Origin: Juglans regia
Lineage: Eukaryota; Streptophyta; Magnoliopsida; Fagales; Juglandaceae
Assembly: GCF_001411555.2 (NCBI RefSeq)
Contig: NW_023340296.1
Span: 1-64,000 of the forward strand
DNA: 64,000 bases
Reading direction: 5' to 3'
The position numbers and the translations under genes were made by a program. Under the pieces are notes generated by a model. That model was not told where the DNA came from, did not search any database, and worked only from the letters and a program-made list of their open reading frames with translations. Below, in pieces: positions 1-12,329 of this stretch (positions are counted from its first letter, which is position 1; every line of letters begins with the position of its first letter).

Positions 1-1050
1 GCACTTGCCATAATTTAGCAGACTCGGGAGCCTCCCTTCAATGGCCACCCACTTACCCCAGGCTCTATATCAACTATTTAAGATATATGAAAACTTACAA
101 ACAATTGCTCCCCCTAAAAATACAAGTTGTGGGGTGGTTAATTAAGATCCCTTTCAGAAAATCTTAAAAAAGGGCACCCTGAAATTATAGAACTCGTGGG
201 TGGATCAAGTAGAAACAGAACAAAACAAATAAACGGGATTTAAAATGGTAGTCCCTTTCCGTTGGCGACAAAACAAAACAAAATGAAAACCCTGAGGTTC
301 TAATTATACTTTAGAATGTGGATGCTAGAAATAACAGAGAAAGGGGACAGTGAAAGGGAAATAGAGTAAACAGAGTAAAAAAAAAAAAAAAAAAAAGGAA
401 GAAGAAGAGAAAAAAAAAAAAAAAATGAGGAAGAAGGAAAAAAATGACAGAAAAATATTAATTTTTCCACAATTGTAAAACATAGGTAAAAAATTCTTTA
501 AAACATATGTTCGTAAACTCAACCTGATTGTTTAATTTTTTTGAAAAAAGAAACTGCATGTTAATGATATCTATCAACTTGCTTATTCATGCTGAATGTA
601 TGGTAGTTTAGGGTTTCCCCCTCATGATTTATAAGGTCTGTTTCTAACTACTTATCTATTGTAGTGAATTGAACTTGATTCTTTTAGGACTTCTAATATT
701 TTAATATATTTCTTAGTTAGATATCATGCTGGTTTTACTCTTGATAACTTTAATCAAACTCATTTTTTTTATAAGTAGCTTTAATCAAACTCATTACATA
801 GTAGACGTACAAATTGATATTCTATGGAAGTATTAAGCCTTTTTTTTATAAATAAACATGGTAGTAGCAACTGACCAAGGTTAGTACTATATCAAAAGTG
901 ATTACAGTGGAATCCTATCTACATAATACTTGGTAGGAGATTAGACTAGCCTATGACAGGGAATTCTTTGTCAAGTCGGGTCAAGCCATATCCACCCCAC
1001 TAAAGTCACAATGATAAGAAGTCGATGGGAGACAATAATGAATTCGTAGT
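1..1050. other. non-coding sequence, probably OPA3-like intron 2
   Basis: No exon of the OPA3-like gene (which is transcribed leftward) could be recognised here, so its third exon should lie left of the window and this stretch is inferred to be intron. It is AT-rich with an A-rich tract around 379-425. Nothing else was recognised. Confidence 0.4.
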
Positions 1051-1481
1051 TGTGATACACCATACTCATTTAGAAGTCATTGGGATCTCACATTGCTTGG
1101 AAGGGAGAAATTCTTGCTCTTTCTAATGATTCCAAGGGGTTCCAATTATACTATTGACTAGTCCTTTTGGAGTATGATCCAAATGTGACTTGGGCCTTCC
1201 TTACTTCGTTACAAATGGTATCAGAGTCAATCTCAACTAGAAGTGTGTGAATTGAGCCTGCCACCTATGATGGAATGGTCAGACGAAGACGTTGGGAATT
1301 TAAAGGAGGAGAGATTGTGATACATAGTACTAGGTCATGCATGGTGAATGGGATCCCATATTGCTTGAGAGGTAGAAGTTTTTGCTTTTTATAACAATTC
1401 CAAGGGGCTCTTATTGTACCATTGACTAGTCCTTATAGAGTATGGTCTAGATGTGACTTGGGCTTTTCTTGGGTCATTACA
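1051..1481 (+). mobile_element. TRIM (terminal-repeat retrotransposon in miniature), complete
   Basis: Two diverged direct repeats, 1051-1213 (163 bp) and 1316-1481 (166 bp), both start TGTGATAC and end TTACA. Two bases after the first repeat comes TGGTATCAGAGTC, a primer-binding site matching initiator-Met tRNA. Just before the second is a purine tract (AAAGGAGGAGAGA). The internal segment is only about 100 bp and has no ORF. These are the diagnostic parts of a TRIM: it must be mobilised by another element's enzymes. No clean 5-bp target-site duplication is visible (GTAGT on the left, ATAGG on the right), so the insertion is old or the ends are off by a base or two. It lies beyond OPA3-like exon 2, inferred to be within an intron. 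Confidence 0.8.
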
Positions 1482-1658
1482 ATAGGTCATCGTTGCTCAA
1501 GGAGACTCAAACTAATGAGCTTACATTCATGAAACATCATGAGAATCAGCTTTACTGCTAAACGAACACCCTTCTGTGTATAAAAATAGAAGTTTCATCT
1601 CTAATTGCGTGCAAAAATGATATGGAAAAGCAGGAGTAATCAGATAGTGAACAGTTAC

Positions 1659-3195
1659 CGTGAAGACAAAGAGCTCCCCGAGAAGATCTGCAGCAGCTTT
1701 AACAGCTTTCTCCTCATTAAGTGGGCGTATTTCAGCATCAATTGTGTGACCATAAATACGTCTTTGTGTTTTTGTTGTAAATCGATGATTTGCCTAATTC
1801 AGAATCATAATGAACATATACTGGAAATCATCACATCTATATTCCAATTTACCAAACATAAAATTTCGATAAAAATTATAAACATAAAAAATTAACAAGG
1901 TTGCAAAGTGGTATTTTTATCTTTTTTTTTCCTGACAGATGATTCCCTTATAGTGTGCGTCATTTAAATCCACATTGTTCCTTTTGTTGTGGTGAGTACT
2001 TAGACTACAAGATATGCCCTGTTTCTATTTGTTTCCATCAAAATGGTAAACACATGAGTACGTAATTAGCATAAAAGTGTTAAAATGAACTGAATAAAAA
2101 AATATTCAATCTATCTAAATCCAAAGACCAAACCCAGCATTCTCTAATTCCCCATATGAAAAGATTCAATAGGAGAAACACCCTGAACTTCAAGGAATTT
2201 CCAGAAAGATAGTGAAGGCCAAAAAATGGATATCACAACTCAAACATTAGTATGTTTGGGCTATGATTTACACTATCTATCAAACATTAGTATGTTTGGG
2301 CTATGATTTACACTATCTATTTCAGATGGCTTACAGGATCTCAAAATTCCTAATAATCTGCTTATAATCACAGAGTATCTTCACTCATTTCATGCGTGAA
2401 GTTGAAAGAGAAAACTGGTTTCTAACGAGTATCTTCACTCAATTCTATAATAAATCTCCAAGATGAAAATAAGAAGAATAAATCTCCCTCTAACAGAAAA
2501 ACCAAAATTGAAACTGATAGTCCTGACAGTAAAGTAATTTGAACACATTTGAGAAAGCTAAAAATTCCTACAAACCTACCCCCCCCACCCCAAAACGGAA
2601 AAAAGAAAAAAAAAAAAAACTATGGCGTTAATGGTTATCCATCTTACCCAATTCTCATCAACAAGAAAGAAAGAAATAGGAAAGAAAATGAAAAGCTTTA
2701 CTCTATTTACATACCAATTGCGAACATATCGGCATCTGATCAAATAGTCATCAAATAAACTAGAATCGCTCAAAGATAAGAAATATCATCAGCACGCACC
2801 AAATATTGGTTCAAAGCCATAATTGAAAAATGCATGATATCAACAACCCATATACAAACTAGCGACCACACAGATATTTCTACAGTACAGGTACAAAACA
2901 CAAAACCCAATCTCCAAACGGAACTAAAACAAGAAATCAAGCTAAGATAACAGGAATGAAAAGAACCCATATGTGAAAACCGAAGGCAATATCAGAACCA
3001 CGAGTAGATTAATTAAAAAAACAGAAGAAGAAAATAAATGGAGAGAGAGAGAGAGAGGGAGAGAACCTGGGCAATGTTAATAATGAACTGCCTGAACTTG
3101 GGGTGCAAGCTGGCCTCCTTCTTAAGTCGATTGGCAATGGGTTTACAGAGGGTTTTGAGAGCAAGGGTTCCCAACTTTACGGCTGGCAGGATCAT
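1659..3195 (-). CDS. OPA3: OPA3-like protein, exons 1 and 2 (3' part outside window)
   Basis: OPA3 family proteins are small mitochondrial membrane-associated proteins; human OPA3 is linked to optic atrophy, while the plant role is poorly known. Exon 1 (3195-3067) gives 43 residues starting MILPAVKLGTLALKTLCKPI, the conserved N-terminus. It ends at CAG before a GT donor. Exon 2 (1793-1659) gives exactly 45 residues starting ANHRFTTKTQRRIYGH and containing IRPLNEEKAV and DLLGELFVFT. It is bounded by TTAG on the acceptor side and GTAACT on the donor side. Intron 1 is about 1.27 kb and phase 0. The next conserved block, expected to read roughly VAGAAVIFEVQR, is not found down to base 1, so the gene continues leftward out of the window. 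An in-frame ATG ten codons upstream (3225) exists, but MILP matches the family start. No frameshift or stop is seen in either exon. Confidence 0.9.
2241..2320. repeat. perfect 40-bp tandem duplication
   Basis: Bases 2241-2280 and 2281-2320 are identical 40-mers, each starting CAAACATTAG and ending CACTATCTAT. The pair lies within intron 1 of the OPA3-like gene. Perfect identity means a recent duplication or an assembly artefact. Confidence 0.95.
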
Positions 3196-5707
3196 TTCTC
3201 TGCGCAGCTTCTTGGTGAAAGCCAATGAGGAACTTGATTCATTAAAGCTTTTTAGGCCCTGTAATTGGACAAAATGCGTGTGAAAGTCATGGGCTCGTAG
3301 AGGAAGATAAAGCTCAAAAGTCGACCGTTAGGGGAGGTCTCTGGGTTTGGGAAAGCTGTGGATTCTCCTCTTGCGTTTAGACAAAGCGGGTCCGCGACAA
3401 TGCTTGCGAAGCAAGACTACAGCCTACAGGAGTAGCGCAATGGGAGTAATGGGGGTGGGGTGGCAAAACAATGAAATTGCACTTTTATTTATTTTATTCC
3501 TTTTGGAAATTTATATTTTAACTCTTTACGTTTGAAAATTATATTTTGCAACATGACCTACAAACTAACAATTTTTTCACTTAATCCTCTATTTGAAACA
3601 TATATTAAAAGAAAATTATATTTATAAGTTAGTATGGATAACACGCCTAGTAAAGTACTTACATATCATAATTTAACTTAGATGAAAAGTTCTAAAATTT
3701 GAATCTCACAAATCAAATATTGTAATTTAAGTAATATGTAGGTTATACTCTATCTATCGGATTGAGAATATAATAACTCGTATAAAAAATAGTTCATGTA
3801 GTTTTGGTTTTAGATTATTCATTTGTTTTGAGTTTTAAGCTTTTTCATCTATGTACTTTTAATTTCAATCGTTTTGATAATTTCATTACATTCGTTAGAC
3901 ACTAACAGAATTTTCGCCATATGGCTCATAAGTTATTAGATAATAATAAGTTTACTATTTCTTACTACCCATTTACTACTCCTAAAATATTAGATACTCT
4001 TGTTAAGTTCTATAGAAAATTATTAACAAACTTTCTATAGAATTTCATAACATATACTCCTAAGAATTTCATAACCCTTCACAGTATTAGATACTCCTAA
4101 AATATTGATGATGTGGTACTCACATTCTATCACTATATGCCATGTAACTAAAGTTTTCTATGTGAGTATAAATTTTAATTGAAATCATATTTTGTAAATT
4201 GGTAAGAGTACCATGTATCTGTACTTTGAGACTAGCTAATAATTACTCCCAAACTATAACCCTTTTTAAAATATGAGTTTTTTATTCTCATTTTTTACTT
4301 AAATACCATTTAAAACATAAATTGTAATGCACACTCTTGTTAAGTTCTTACCCATCATGATGGACAAAAAATAAGCAAACGTGAGAACATCTTGATGGTT
4401 TAAATATTGATATTTTGAATTAAAATGTCAAGTGATTACTTCAGTATTTTGAACGTCATATTTTTTTAAGGTATATTGAAGTAAAGTATCCTAAAGAAAG
4501 ACAAAACCAAGAATTTTCTATCGAGCAGCCATAGAAAAGAAATATGATTTTGTTTTATATCACTTGGCCATTCAATGACTCGACTTTTAACATCAATAAA
4601 GTTTGATGCATAGCTCAAAACGTTGCAAAACAACATAGTTCAAAATATCACTGTCACTAATGAGGCAGTATCTCTTTCGCTTGCGAGGTCAAGATTAAAA
4701 GGAGCAAGGTCTTTGCCATCTAACCTTCCAGTTCAATGCCAAAATTTCATAACATGGTAATATATTTTTTGCCATGTTTTCGTTTATGCACTTCTTGTCA
4801 ATATGCCTAGGCACTGGCCAGTGGCCACGCTCCCAACACTATAACATTAGTATGTAATTCTTAAATTCAATATAATTTATTGAATTATAAAGCCAGATAA
4901 TGCCCACAAATAAACCCCTTGTACACAAGAAGGGGTCATTGAAGTAGGGGTTCTTATTGCTAAAGAAAATGGCAATAAACAAATAACATGCTCGCCTCAA
5001 AAACAGATTAATGGCTATTTGATTCTTATTTCAATAGATGCATGCATCCTCTCTTTTTAGTAATAAAGGGTATGAGAGAATTTATAAAATCTAATCACCA
5101 TGAGATATGAAGGAAGTAGTACACTGGAGAAGATAGGAAGGTACATGCAGTACTATGCATCTGTATTAAAATGAGATTATAGATACTTTTTGACAAATTC
5201 AAGAAACAAAAAACTAATAACCGAAAAAAATACACGTTGATTATGGATTACATTGGCACCCGTATAAAAGAGCCAACGACCAAGCATTAAATGGACTTGA
5301 ATCCTTAGGTCTGTCTTTTTTAATACAACACTTCAAAATGTGATACAAATCCTGTCGTCTGGGGTTGAAAAGGTGCACCTGGTTGAGTTGTATCCTCCTG
5401 AATTGAAGTAGTTGTGTTTCTTCTGGCAAATAATGCCAATTTCAGAGTAGAGAGAGAGAGAGAGAGAGAGAGAGAAGTGACTATTCACTATGAATCATCC
5501 ATCTGTGGTAGAAAGTGCATTCCATCTTTGTCCGCAAGAAAGAAGTCAATCCATCAACAATCTGTATATTTGCAGAGCGATAAATATATCATTTCGAAAA
5601 TGGAGCATCTAAACTAAAAGAATATTCTTAGACACAAACATGAGGCAATCATATCTATAAACACATGCATAGATGCACAAGCGTGCGCACACATACACGA
5701 GGCATGA
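3196..5707. other. intergenic; OPA3-like promoter side, AT-rich
   Basis: The first few hundred bases are the 5' flank of the minus-strand OPA3-like gene. A GA microsatellite lies just inside that gene, after exon 1 (about 3040-3062), and another at about 5446-5476. The rest is AT-rich with no recognisable coding region; the short ORFs here have no family motifs. Confidence 0.6.
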
Positions 5708-6122
5708 TGTAATAAGTGGAGGAAACCCTAAGCCACATTTGAGCTTAAACTCTTGAAGGACTAGTCAAAATTATAATTAGAGCTTTTAGAAATGATTACA
5801 ACACCCAGCGCTTTGGAAGTAATGCAAGTAATTTATGTGGGACTTGGCACTTGATACACTTTTATCATACTCATTACCCTATAATCTATATGATGGATTA
5901 CTCAACAAATGAGGGACTAGACACTCAATACACTTTTATCATACTCGTTCCCCCTCTATCATAGATCATCCCTCCAATGTGGGAATTAATTAGTGGGATG
6001 TGGCAATTTTCCCCACTCAAATCCTTGATTGCACCAAGTGCCCAGCACCACATGGTATTACTAACCTAACTCCAATACAATTTGTAATGACCCAAGAAAA
6101 CCCAAGTCACATCTAAGCTTAT
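5708..6122 (-). mobile_element. TRIM-like short LTR element, left LTR, body and start of right LTR
   Basis: The left LTR-like repeat begins TGTAATAAG and reads through GCCACATTTGAGCTTA; the right one begins at 6083 with TGTAATGACCC and reads GTCACATCTAAGCTTA. Both resemble the reverse complement of the LTR of the TRIM at 1051-1481. A degraded reversed tRNA-Met primer site (CTCCAATACAATT) sits just before 6083. The right repeat is cut at 6122 by a LINE and at 7882 by a solo LTR, and resumes at 14375. The left repeat contains an internal duplication of the segment ACTTTTATCATACTC. No ORF is present. Confidence 0.6.
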
Positions 6123-7866
6123 ACTTTCTTTTAATAAGTAAAAGATTATATTAGTTCTAGTAGAAGAATAGGGATGGCCAAAGTGGAAGAAATAAATATA
6201 AGGAAATCATGGAAATCAAGCCCATTGAAGTCAGTAGCTTTTGCCTATTGAAATAGCGTACTAGAAAAAAAGTGATCTAATCTTCTTACTCAGCATTCCC
6301 TATGTTCGAAGTTCTAGTCATTTCTTTCCTTCCAAATACACTATAGAAGACAAATACAAACCATCTTCCAGACTGTTGCAATTGGTGAAATACTCGCAAA
6401 GGCTTCTCCAGCTAGCCAGAAGCTCAACCACTCTCACAGGCATAACCCAAGCTGGCCCAATTCTGCCAAAAAAATCATCACATAGTGCTCTGGCAACCTC
6501 ACAATGGAGTAGCAGGTTATTTATTGTTTTTTCTTGCACATCTAGGACCAGTTAATAACAATTATCGGGCATTTCTTTATCTACCGTTAAGGATCTTCCC
6601 CAAAAAAGCTGTGCATACAAAAAAGGTAGCCTTAAAAGGCACATTCATCCTCCAAAAGCTCCTCCAAGGAAAAGGATATGATCCTGATTTAGGAGAATCT
6701 TATAGAAAGGTCTAACAGAAAATCTCCCTTTCCTAGAGGAGCCCACCACATTTTATCAACCATCTGATTTCTTATTGCTGTGGCATACAATAAGCTAAAG
6801 AAATCTAAAAAAGCAACCAACTTCACCTTCATCGGCCGCCTTGATGAAATTAACATTCCATTTGGGTGAACCACACAGAGATCCACCAACTCTGCCACAG
6901 ATGCCTCCTGGTTTTGAGCAATTCTATTAAAAAAACTGGGAATATCTCCTTAAAAAGCTTTAACTCTACACCAAATATAATGCTAGAAATTTGGTCTTGA
7001 AAACTGTCCCCCACTATGAGTCTAATGTGATGAGAAAAAGAAACCCCCCTCTCCTTCCAATGTTCTTACATAATCCTACCCATAAGCCTTTTGTACCTCC
7101 ACATAGTACGATTAGATACTCTTAAATTACGGATCAATATACCACCACCAGAGATCAGAGAACATACTTTGTCCCCCTTGACTAAGTGCATTTTAAACTC
7201 TTCATCTAATCCACTCTAAAGGAATTTGCATTGGAGCTTCTCAATGCGATTAGATACTCTTAATTAATGCGGTCATTCCCCCTTTCGACAAGACAGCCTC
7301 TTCCAACTTGCCAACCTATGCTCAGTCTTCTCAATCACTTCATCCCATATAGACTTGGATAAATTCACCTTTAAGCCAGAAACAACTTCAAAACATAGGA
7401 GAAGCACTTTTTGTGAGCGAATTTGGCTTTGCAAAAAATAATGTATCATCAACAAACAATAAATGAGAAATGTTGAGGGTTCCCAGATTAATATCTGCTA
7501 CCAAGAATCCCGACATAGAGCCACCTTCGGCTATTGCTAACATCATTCTTCTAAAAGATTCCATTACAATAACATATAATAAAGGAGACAAAGGGACACC
7601 CTTCCTCAATCCAAGTGAGCTATTGAAGAAGTCAATTGGGGTTCTGTTCACCAAAGCAGAGAACCGAACTATGGAAATGCAAAACATAATTCATGAATAT
7701 CATCGTTCCCCAAATCCACACCTTCAAAGCAAGTAATGCAGGTATACCCAATTGACGTGATCATAAGTCTTTTCCATGTCCAGCTTGCACAAAATACTTG
7801 GTTCAATGGATTTTATTCTATTGTTAAGGCATTCATTAACAATGAGAACATGATCCAAAATTTTCC
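6123..7866 (-). mobile_element. 5'-truncated L1-type LINE
   Basis: On the minus strand the order is reverse transcriptase then C-terminal zf-RVT region. The RT part shows LRKGVPLSPLLYVIVMES (DPLSPLLF-type motif) and LFVDDTLFF (the catalytic FADD box, here FVDD). Further on is CFEVVSGLKVNLSKS, then GPAWVMPVRVVELLASW of the zf-RVT region. The frames shift near 7400 and stops occur around 7700, so it is dead. Endonuclease and ORF1 are missing by 5' truncation, the usual LINE outcome. An 11-bp direct repeat TCTAAGCTTAT flanks it (6112-6122 and 7867-7877), consistent with a target-site duplication. The 3' A-tail is weak. Confidence 0.8.
7388..7687 (-). pseudogene. LINE reverse transcriptase fragment
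   Basis: An open segment of about 100 codons carries the palm-domain motifs of plant L1 RT: FSALVNRTPIDFFNSS, GLRKGVPLSPLL and HLLFVDDTLFF. The preceding part of the domain ([13 protein letters not shown], with an in-frame stop after it) can be read in the bases just upstream (7690-7860) but is not continuous. The reading continues in another frame at 7273-7455. It belongs to the 6123-7866 LINE and cannot give a working enzyme. Confidence 0.8.
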
Positions 7867-7914
7867 TCTAAGCTTATTCTTCTGTAACATATGAGTCCTA
7901 TATTAGGGCTTAGA

Positions 7915-8000
7915 ATTATTACTTTTATAATCATCATTATTATTATTACTACTATTATTATTGTTGTTGTTATTATTAGTATTTTTATTATTTTTAAGAT
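7915..8000. repeat. ATT-type microsatellite
   Basis: An imperfect run of ATT/ATTATT trinucleotides with GTT interruptions. It lies near the start of the long solo LTR. Confidence 0.7.
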
Positions 8001-8296
8001 ATGTTTTGAGATACTAATTTGATTTGAATAGGATTCCTCCACTCGGTAGACTGTACGCCCCTTTTATCTCCCTGTCTGATTTCCTAATTTGAATACTTTC
8101 CTAATTAGAAATCCTCTCTTTTTCCTATCACTTTTTCCTCCATCAAACCAGTAGCTCCCTTGTGGCCAAAACCTTCCCATTAACCACTACTCATACTCAC
8201 GGCCAAACCCATTCTCACATAAAGCCCCACGTCTAAAACAGAAGCCACCGTAGAACTTTCTCTCCATACCAAACTGCCACCTCACCGGGAACTACC

Positions 8297-10054
8297 TGTT
8301 AGACCCCCCCGTAAAGTTGCCTCTAGAGATGCCGCACATGCCTTAGTCATGGTGGGGACATGCCCCTTGGCCAGCCCACAAGCATGCCTTGGCTCGTGCA
8401 GTGACACGCACGGGGCGCCCAGCATGCGGGCCAGCGAGGTTAGTGACCCTGGCATGAGCACACGCCCATGCACGCAGCACTGCACCGCGCATAGCAGTGC
8501 GCATGCCCCTACGCATTCCCTTACGCCGCGTGGCCCTGCGCCCGCCCAGGTGCCGCAAGGCCATGCGCCGCTCAGCACTCATGCGCGCGCCCTCGCGCCG
8601 CACAACATTCATGCCCTAGCCCACCTGCCACACACTAGCGAGGTTAGTGGCATGCCCTCACATGCATGCCAGCCAGCGCACGACTCCAGCCCGTGCCTTG
8701 CAGGCAAGGCCAGTGGTATGCCCACCAAGCATGCCATCTAGCGCATGGCTATAGCCCATGCCTTGTAGCTTCAATGCCCAGGCCACCTGCCTGGGCCATA
8801 CAGCACGCACGCATGGACCATTGCTCAGACCATCAACAAGCCATGCCGTGCCACCTAGCCATGGACCAGACCGGAGATCACCATGCACCATCCTAGCCTA
8901 CCATGGGCTCATGCATACCACGGCCAACTTGACCCATGCCACTATGACTATTTCTTTTATTTTTAATTATTTATTTCCAAGGGACCTATTGGGGGTTTCC
9001 AATTTGTATTGCTTATAAATAGGACATCTTTCAATTGCTTTAGAATTTTGGCAAACACCCTAGAGGGAGGATTATTGTTTGAGAGATCACAAATCGGTGC
9101 CATAACACTTGGGCTTTTTGGGTGAAATTCGTGAATCCCAAAGAGAGGATCACACCTTGCAATTCATTGAATAGGTGTGATTCATTTATTTTGTTCTTGC
9201 AACTTGGTGCAATTCATGAATCCAAGTTGTTGTTATCTTTGTTTTGACAATTATCAATATATGAGGTTTATTTCATCTATTGTGCAATTCGTGAATCAAT
9301 AATTGAATTGTTATCTTTTGTTCTTCAAGTTCTTAAGTATTTTACTTTGTTCTTGAGTGTTCATCATTGTGTCCTTGGTTTTCTTCATTCCATTGCTCTT
9401 CCAATCCATCCAAACTCTAAAAGTCGACCAACGCTTGTGTTTGTCAACTTTCTATAAATTGTTTCCTTCATCCAAGTTACCCTAGCCAAACACCACTTTC
9501 CATAATTGGCTCTATACGTATTCGGCTATCACTTGCCTTATTTGTTTTGCCCTTGCCGCCACTCACACTTTCCATATTAGTGTTCCTACATTTTAGAAAC
9601 CCTAATTACTCCATATCATTCCCCATAGCCGGCCATACACTCACCAAATTGGGATCCAAGATTTTAGGAAATCTTCCTAAAGTCTCTCAATTATCCAATC
9701 AAGCCTTATCCCTTTGTACCCGTCCAACCCTAGCCGCCCACCATCCTAAACCTAATTCCAAAACCCTAGCCATCATCATCCAACCCTAATCCTAAACCCT
9801 AAGTGGCACCAACCCTAATTCCCCACCATTGCCGTGCGCCTCTTTCACCCATTGGAGTCCATACACTTCATCATCTTTTCCATCATTCCATACACCAATT
9901 CAAGCCTAAACACATAACCTCACCTTACCAAAGTTGTCATCTTTGTTACCATTGTTCGAGAATCAAGCAAGAGAGGAACGGACATTCGGTCATCACAAGG
10001 AGAACCTAGATGTAGAGATCATAGTGTTTAGGGACTTGACCGAGATCCCTAACA
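8297..10054 (+). mobile_element. solo LTR with perfect 5-bp TSD (nested)
   Basis: The ends are TGTTAG and CTAACA, a 6-bp terminal inverted repeat of the TG...CA kind. CTACC immediately precedes (8292-8296) and follows (10055-10059), a perfect 5-bp target-site duplication. The length is 1758 bp. A TATA box (TATAAAT, 9013-9019) sits mid-element, placing U3 on the left and giving plus orientation. The U3 part (about 8300-8950) is strikingly GC-rich and full of CATGCC/GCATGC motifs. No gag or pol is present. ORFs of 80-130 codons inside are open in several frames at once because of composition and are not genes. The superfamily is not provable from the LTR alone. Confidence 0.85.
9013..9019 (+). 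promoter_or_regulatory. LTR TATA box
   Basis: TATAAAT preceded by CT lies just downstream of the GC-rich U3 part of the solo LTR, in the position expected for the LTR promoter. No evidence that it is active today. Confidence 0.5.
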
Positions 10055-12329
10055 CTACCATAGAAGGTGCCGCCAGTAAGTCTTCCCTTCACTCACGATG
10101 TGCGTCGACCCCTTAAACCCCCTGTTGTTCTCTCTCTCCACTGTAAATAACAAAAATGCCCTGTGTTTTGTCCTGCCACTGTCAATCACAAAGAACGTTG
10201 GAGCACCACCCACGCTGCCCAAAAACCGCCGAACAACCAAACTCCGCCGAATCCCCACAATTCCGGTAAGCCCACTACCGTCTGCCACCCTCATCTCTCT
10301 CTATTGCTTTCAGCTAACAGTTTCTCTCTCTCTCTCGATGTCTCACCATCATGTTCAGAGGGACCCTCCAGTTGCACCACCGTGACCCTCGACCAACCAC
10401 CTAGACCCACTATTGCAGTGGTTCTTCTCTCTGTCTCAATGAGCATCGCACAACTCTCCTCTCCCATAAGAGCATTAGTAGTGGCCTAGCCAAAGTTTGG
10501 CCAAAATTTTCCTAGGAAATTCACTTTTATAAATTTAGCTAGCCACTTTTTAACAACACCAAATAACAAACTCTTCAAATTTATCACTATTCTATTAAAA
10601 TATTGATTTTGACATTTTTCATTTATTTTAAAAGCACAACTACAGAGAAAGTCTCAATTGTAAAAATTATACAAAAAGATGATAAAGAACTATGAGCACA
10701 AATAGAGTCTGAGTTATAGATATTCAACCAAAAATATTGATGCTTTTCTTTTTGGCCGAATATGATTCTTTCCTAAGCCCACAAAAATCACGTTGTGCTT
10801 TTTCTTTAATAATCTTCTCATGTTTATTCACCAAAAAAATAGTGTTTTTTGTTTTTAGTATGAGTTAATTTTTTAAAGTAACTCACCAACAACAGCAAAT
10901 TTTAACTCAATCCTCATTTTTCCTAATTTTCTCAGCCACCAAATATAGTATAAAGAGGAACAAAAAGCCAAGGAAAAAGATTTAGAAAAACAACTTTACC
11001 TGTGAAGAAAGGGAGCGGCGAATCTTTGAAGAGAAACTGAATTAGATCGAGATGGAGAATCAAAACTCAAAGTGAAGGAAGTATCAAGAAGCCAGGAAAA
11101 CACTAGGAAAGGAGAGAGGGTGTATGACCAAGAGGAGCTTTGGAGTTGTGGAGTTTCGCGAGCGATGAATAGCAAGCGGGAAAGTAATTTTTTATGCCCA
11201 AAATAATATTTGGCCAGCTACTTGGCTGGCCAGATTTGGCTAGTGAAAATACCTTTAGCTAAAAAGATTGTAGATATATTGAGTCCATTGTAGTCAGTTT
11301 TTATGCAACCTGGCTAAACTTTGGCGAAAATTTAGCTAAGTTGATTCCACTACTAGTGCTCTAAGCATGTTTTGCTTTTTATTTGTTTTGTTTCAGCCTT
11401 TCCCGAAAAACCCATGCTTTAGTACTGTAATTACATTTATGCCCTTTAAACCCTTGTTGTGTAACCTCCCATAAACACCTTGAAGAATCTTTGGTTAAAT
11501 TACATCTCTGCCCTTAAGTGTCTATGTCAGATTTGTGTCTTAACTTGTTCTGTACGTGGGCTGACTTCATGTGGAGCTGAATGTTTAAAGTGGCTTGTTG
11601 TATTTTACAGAATATATTCAAGGGATTTAAAGTATATTTTAAAGTATGAGTCCATTTTTTAGTTAATGTTTTCATTGTCTATTTAATTGGATTTTTTTAA
11701 TAAAATTATCATGTTATATTTTAAATAGAAAATCAAGGAATATGTTATGGGTTTTAAATAATATTACTGTTCAGTAATCCTAGCATAACTGAATAATTAT
11801 TGAACTATCTCTATGGTATGATTCTAAGTAATTAGAATGCTATGACATGTTTTTCTAGGAAATTTTAGTAACGTCTAATGTCTCATTTAGGTCACGAGCT
11901 ACGACATGAGATTGTGAAAGCAGTGCTAAGAGGTAAGTAGTATGATCATATGTGTGCTGTAATTGTTCGGTTTTTGCATGAAAAATGTGATGTTTACCTA
12001 TGCTACGCAACAAGCCAATTCAAGGTTAGCCCTTTTTCACGAACCTCTATGAATTATGATGATATGCTTGTAAATGAGAATATGTATGCCATGCTGATAT
12101 GGATTGTTGTTAGATAGATTGTTGTTAGATAGATGAGATGTTATGAAAATCACATGTATGCCATGCAATATTCATGTAATGTTTAGATCATGTTATGCCA
12201 TGCCTATGTTATGTTATGTTGAGTAAGGCTCATGTTAATATGCCATGTTCAATGTTATGCCATGCACAAGAGTATGTCATGCCATTTAATTTCATGAAGT
12301 CAAACATGTTCACATGCATTATGAAAGTT
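10055..12329 (+). other. middle part of the long solo LTR, no genes
   Basis: This continues the long LTR after the nested solo LTR. It has a pyrimidine-rich stretch (about 10120-10450), then AT-rich sequence. Near 12090-12290 the words ATGCCATG and TTATG recur. A 16-bp tandem copy of GATTGTTGTTAGATA occurs near 12105-12136. No coding motif was recognised. Confidence 0.5.

Noticed and set aside
8349..8741. 130-codon plus ORF
   Set aside because: It lies in the GC-rich U3 of a solo LTR; several frames on both strands are open together and no family motif appears.
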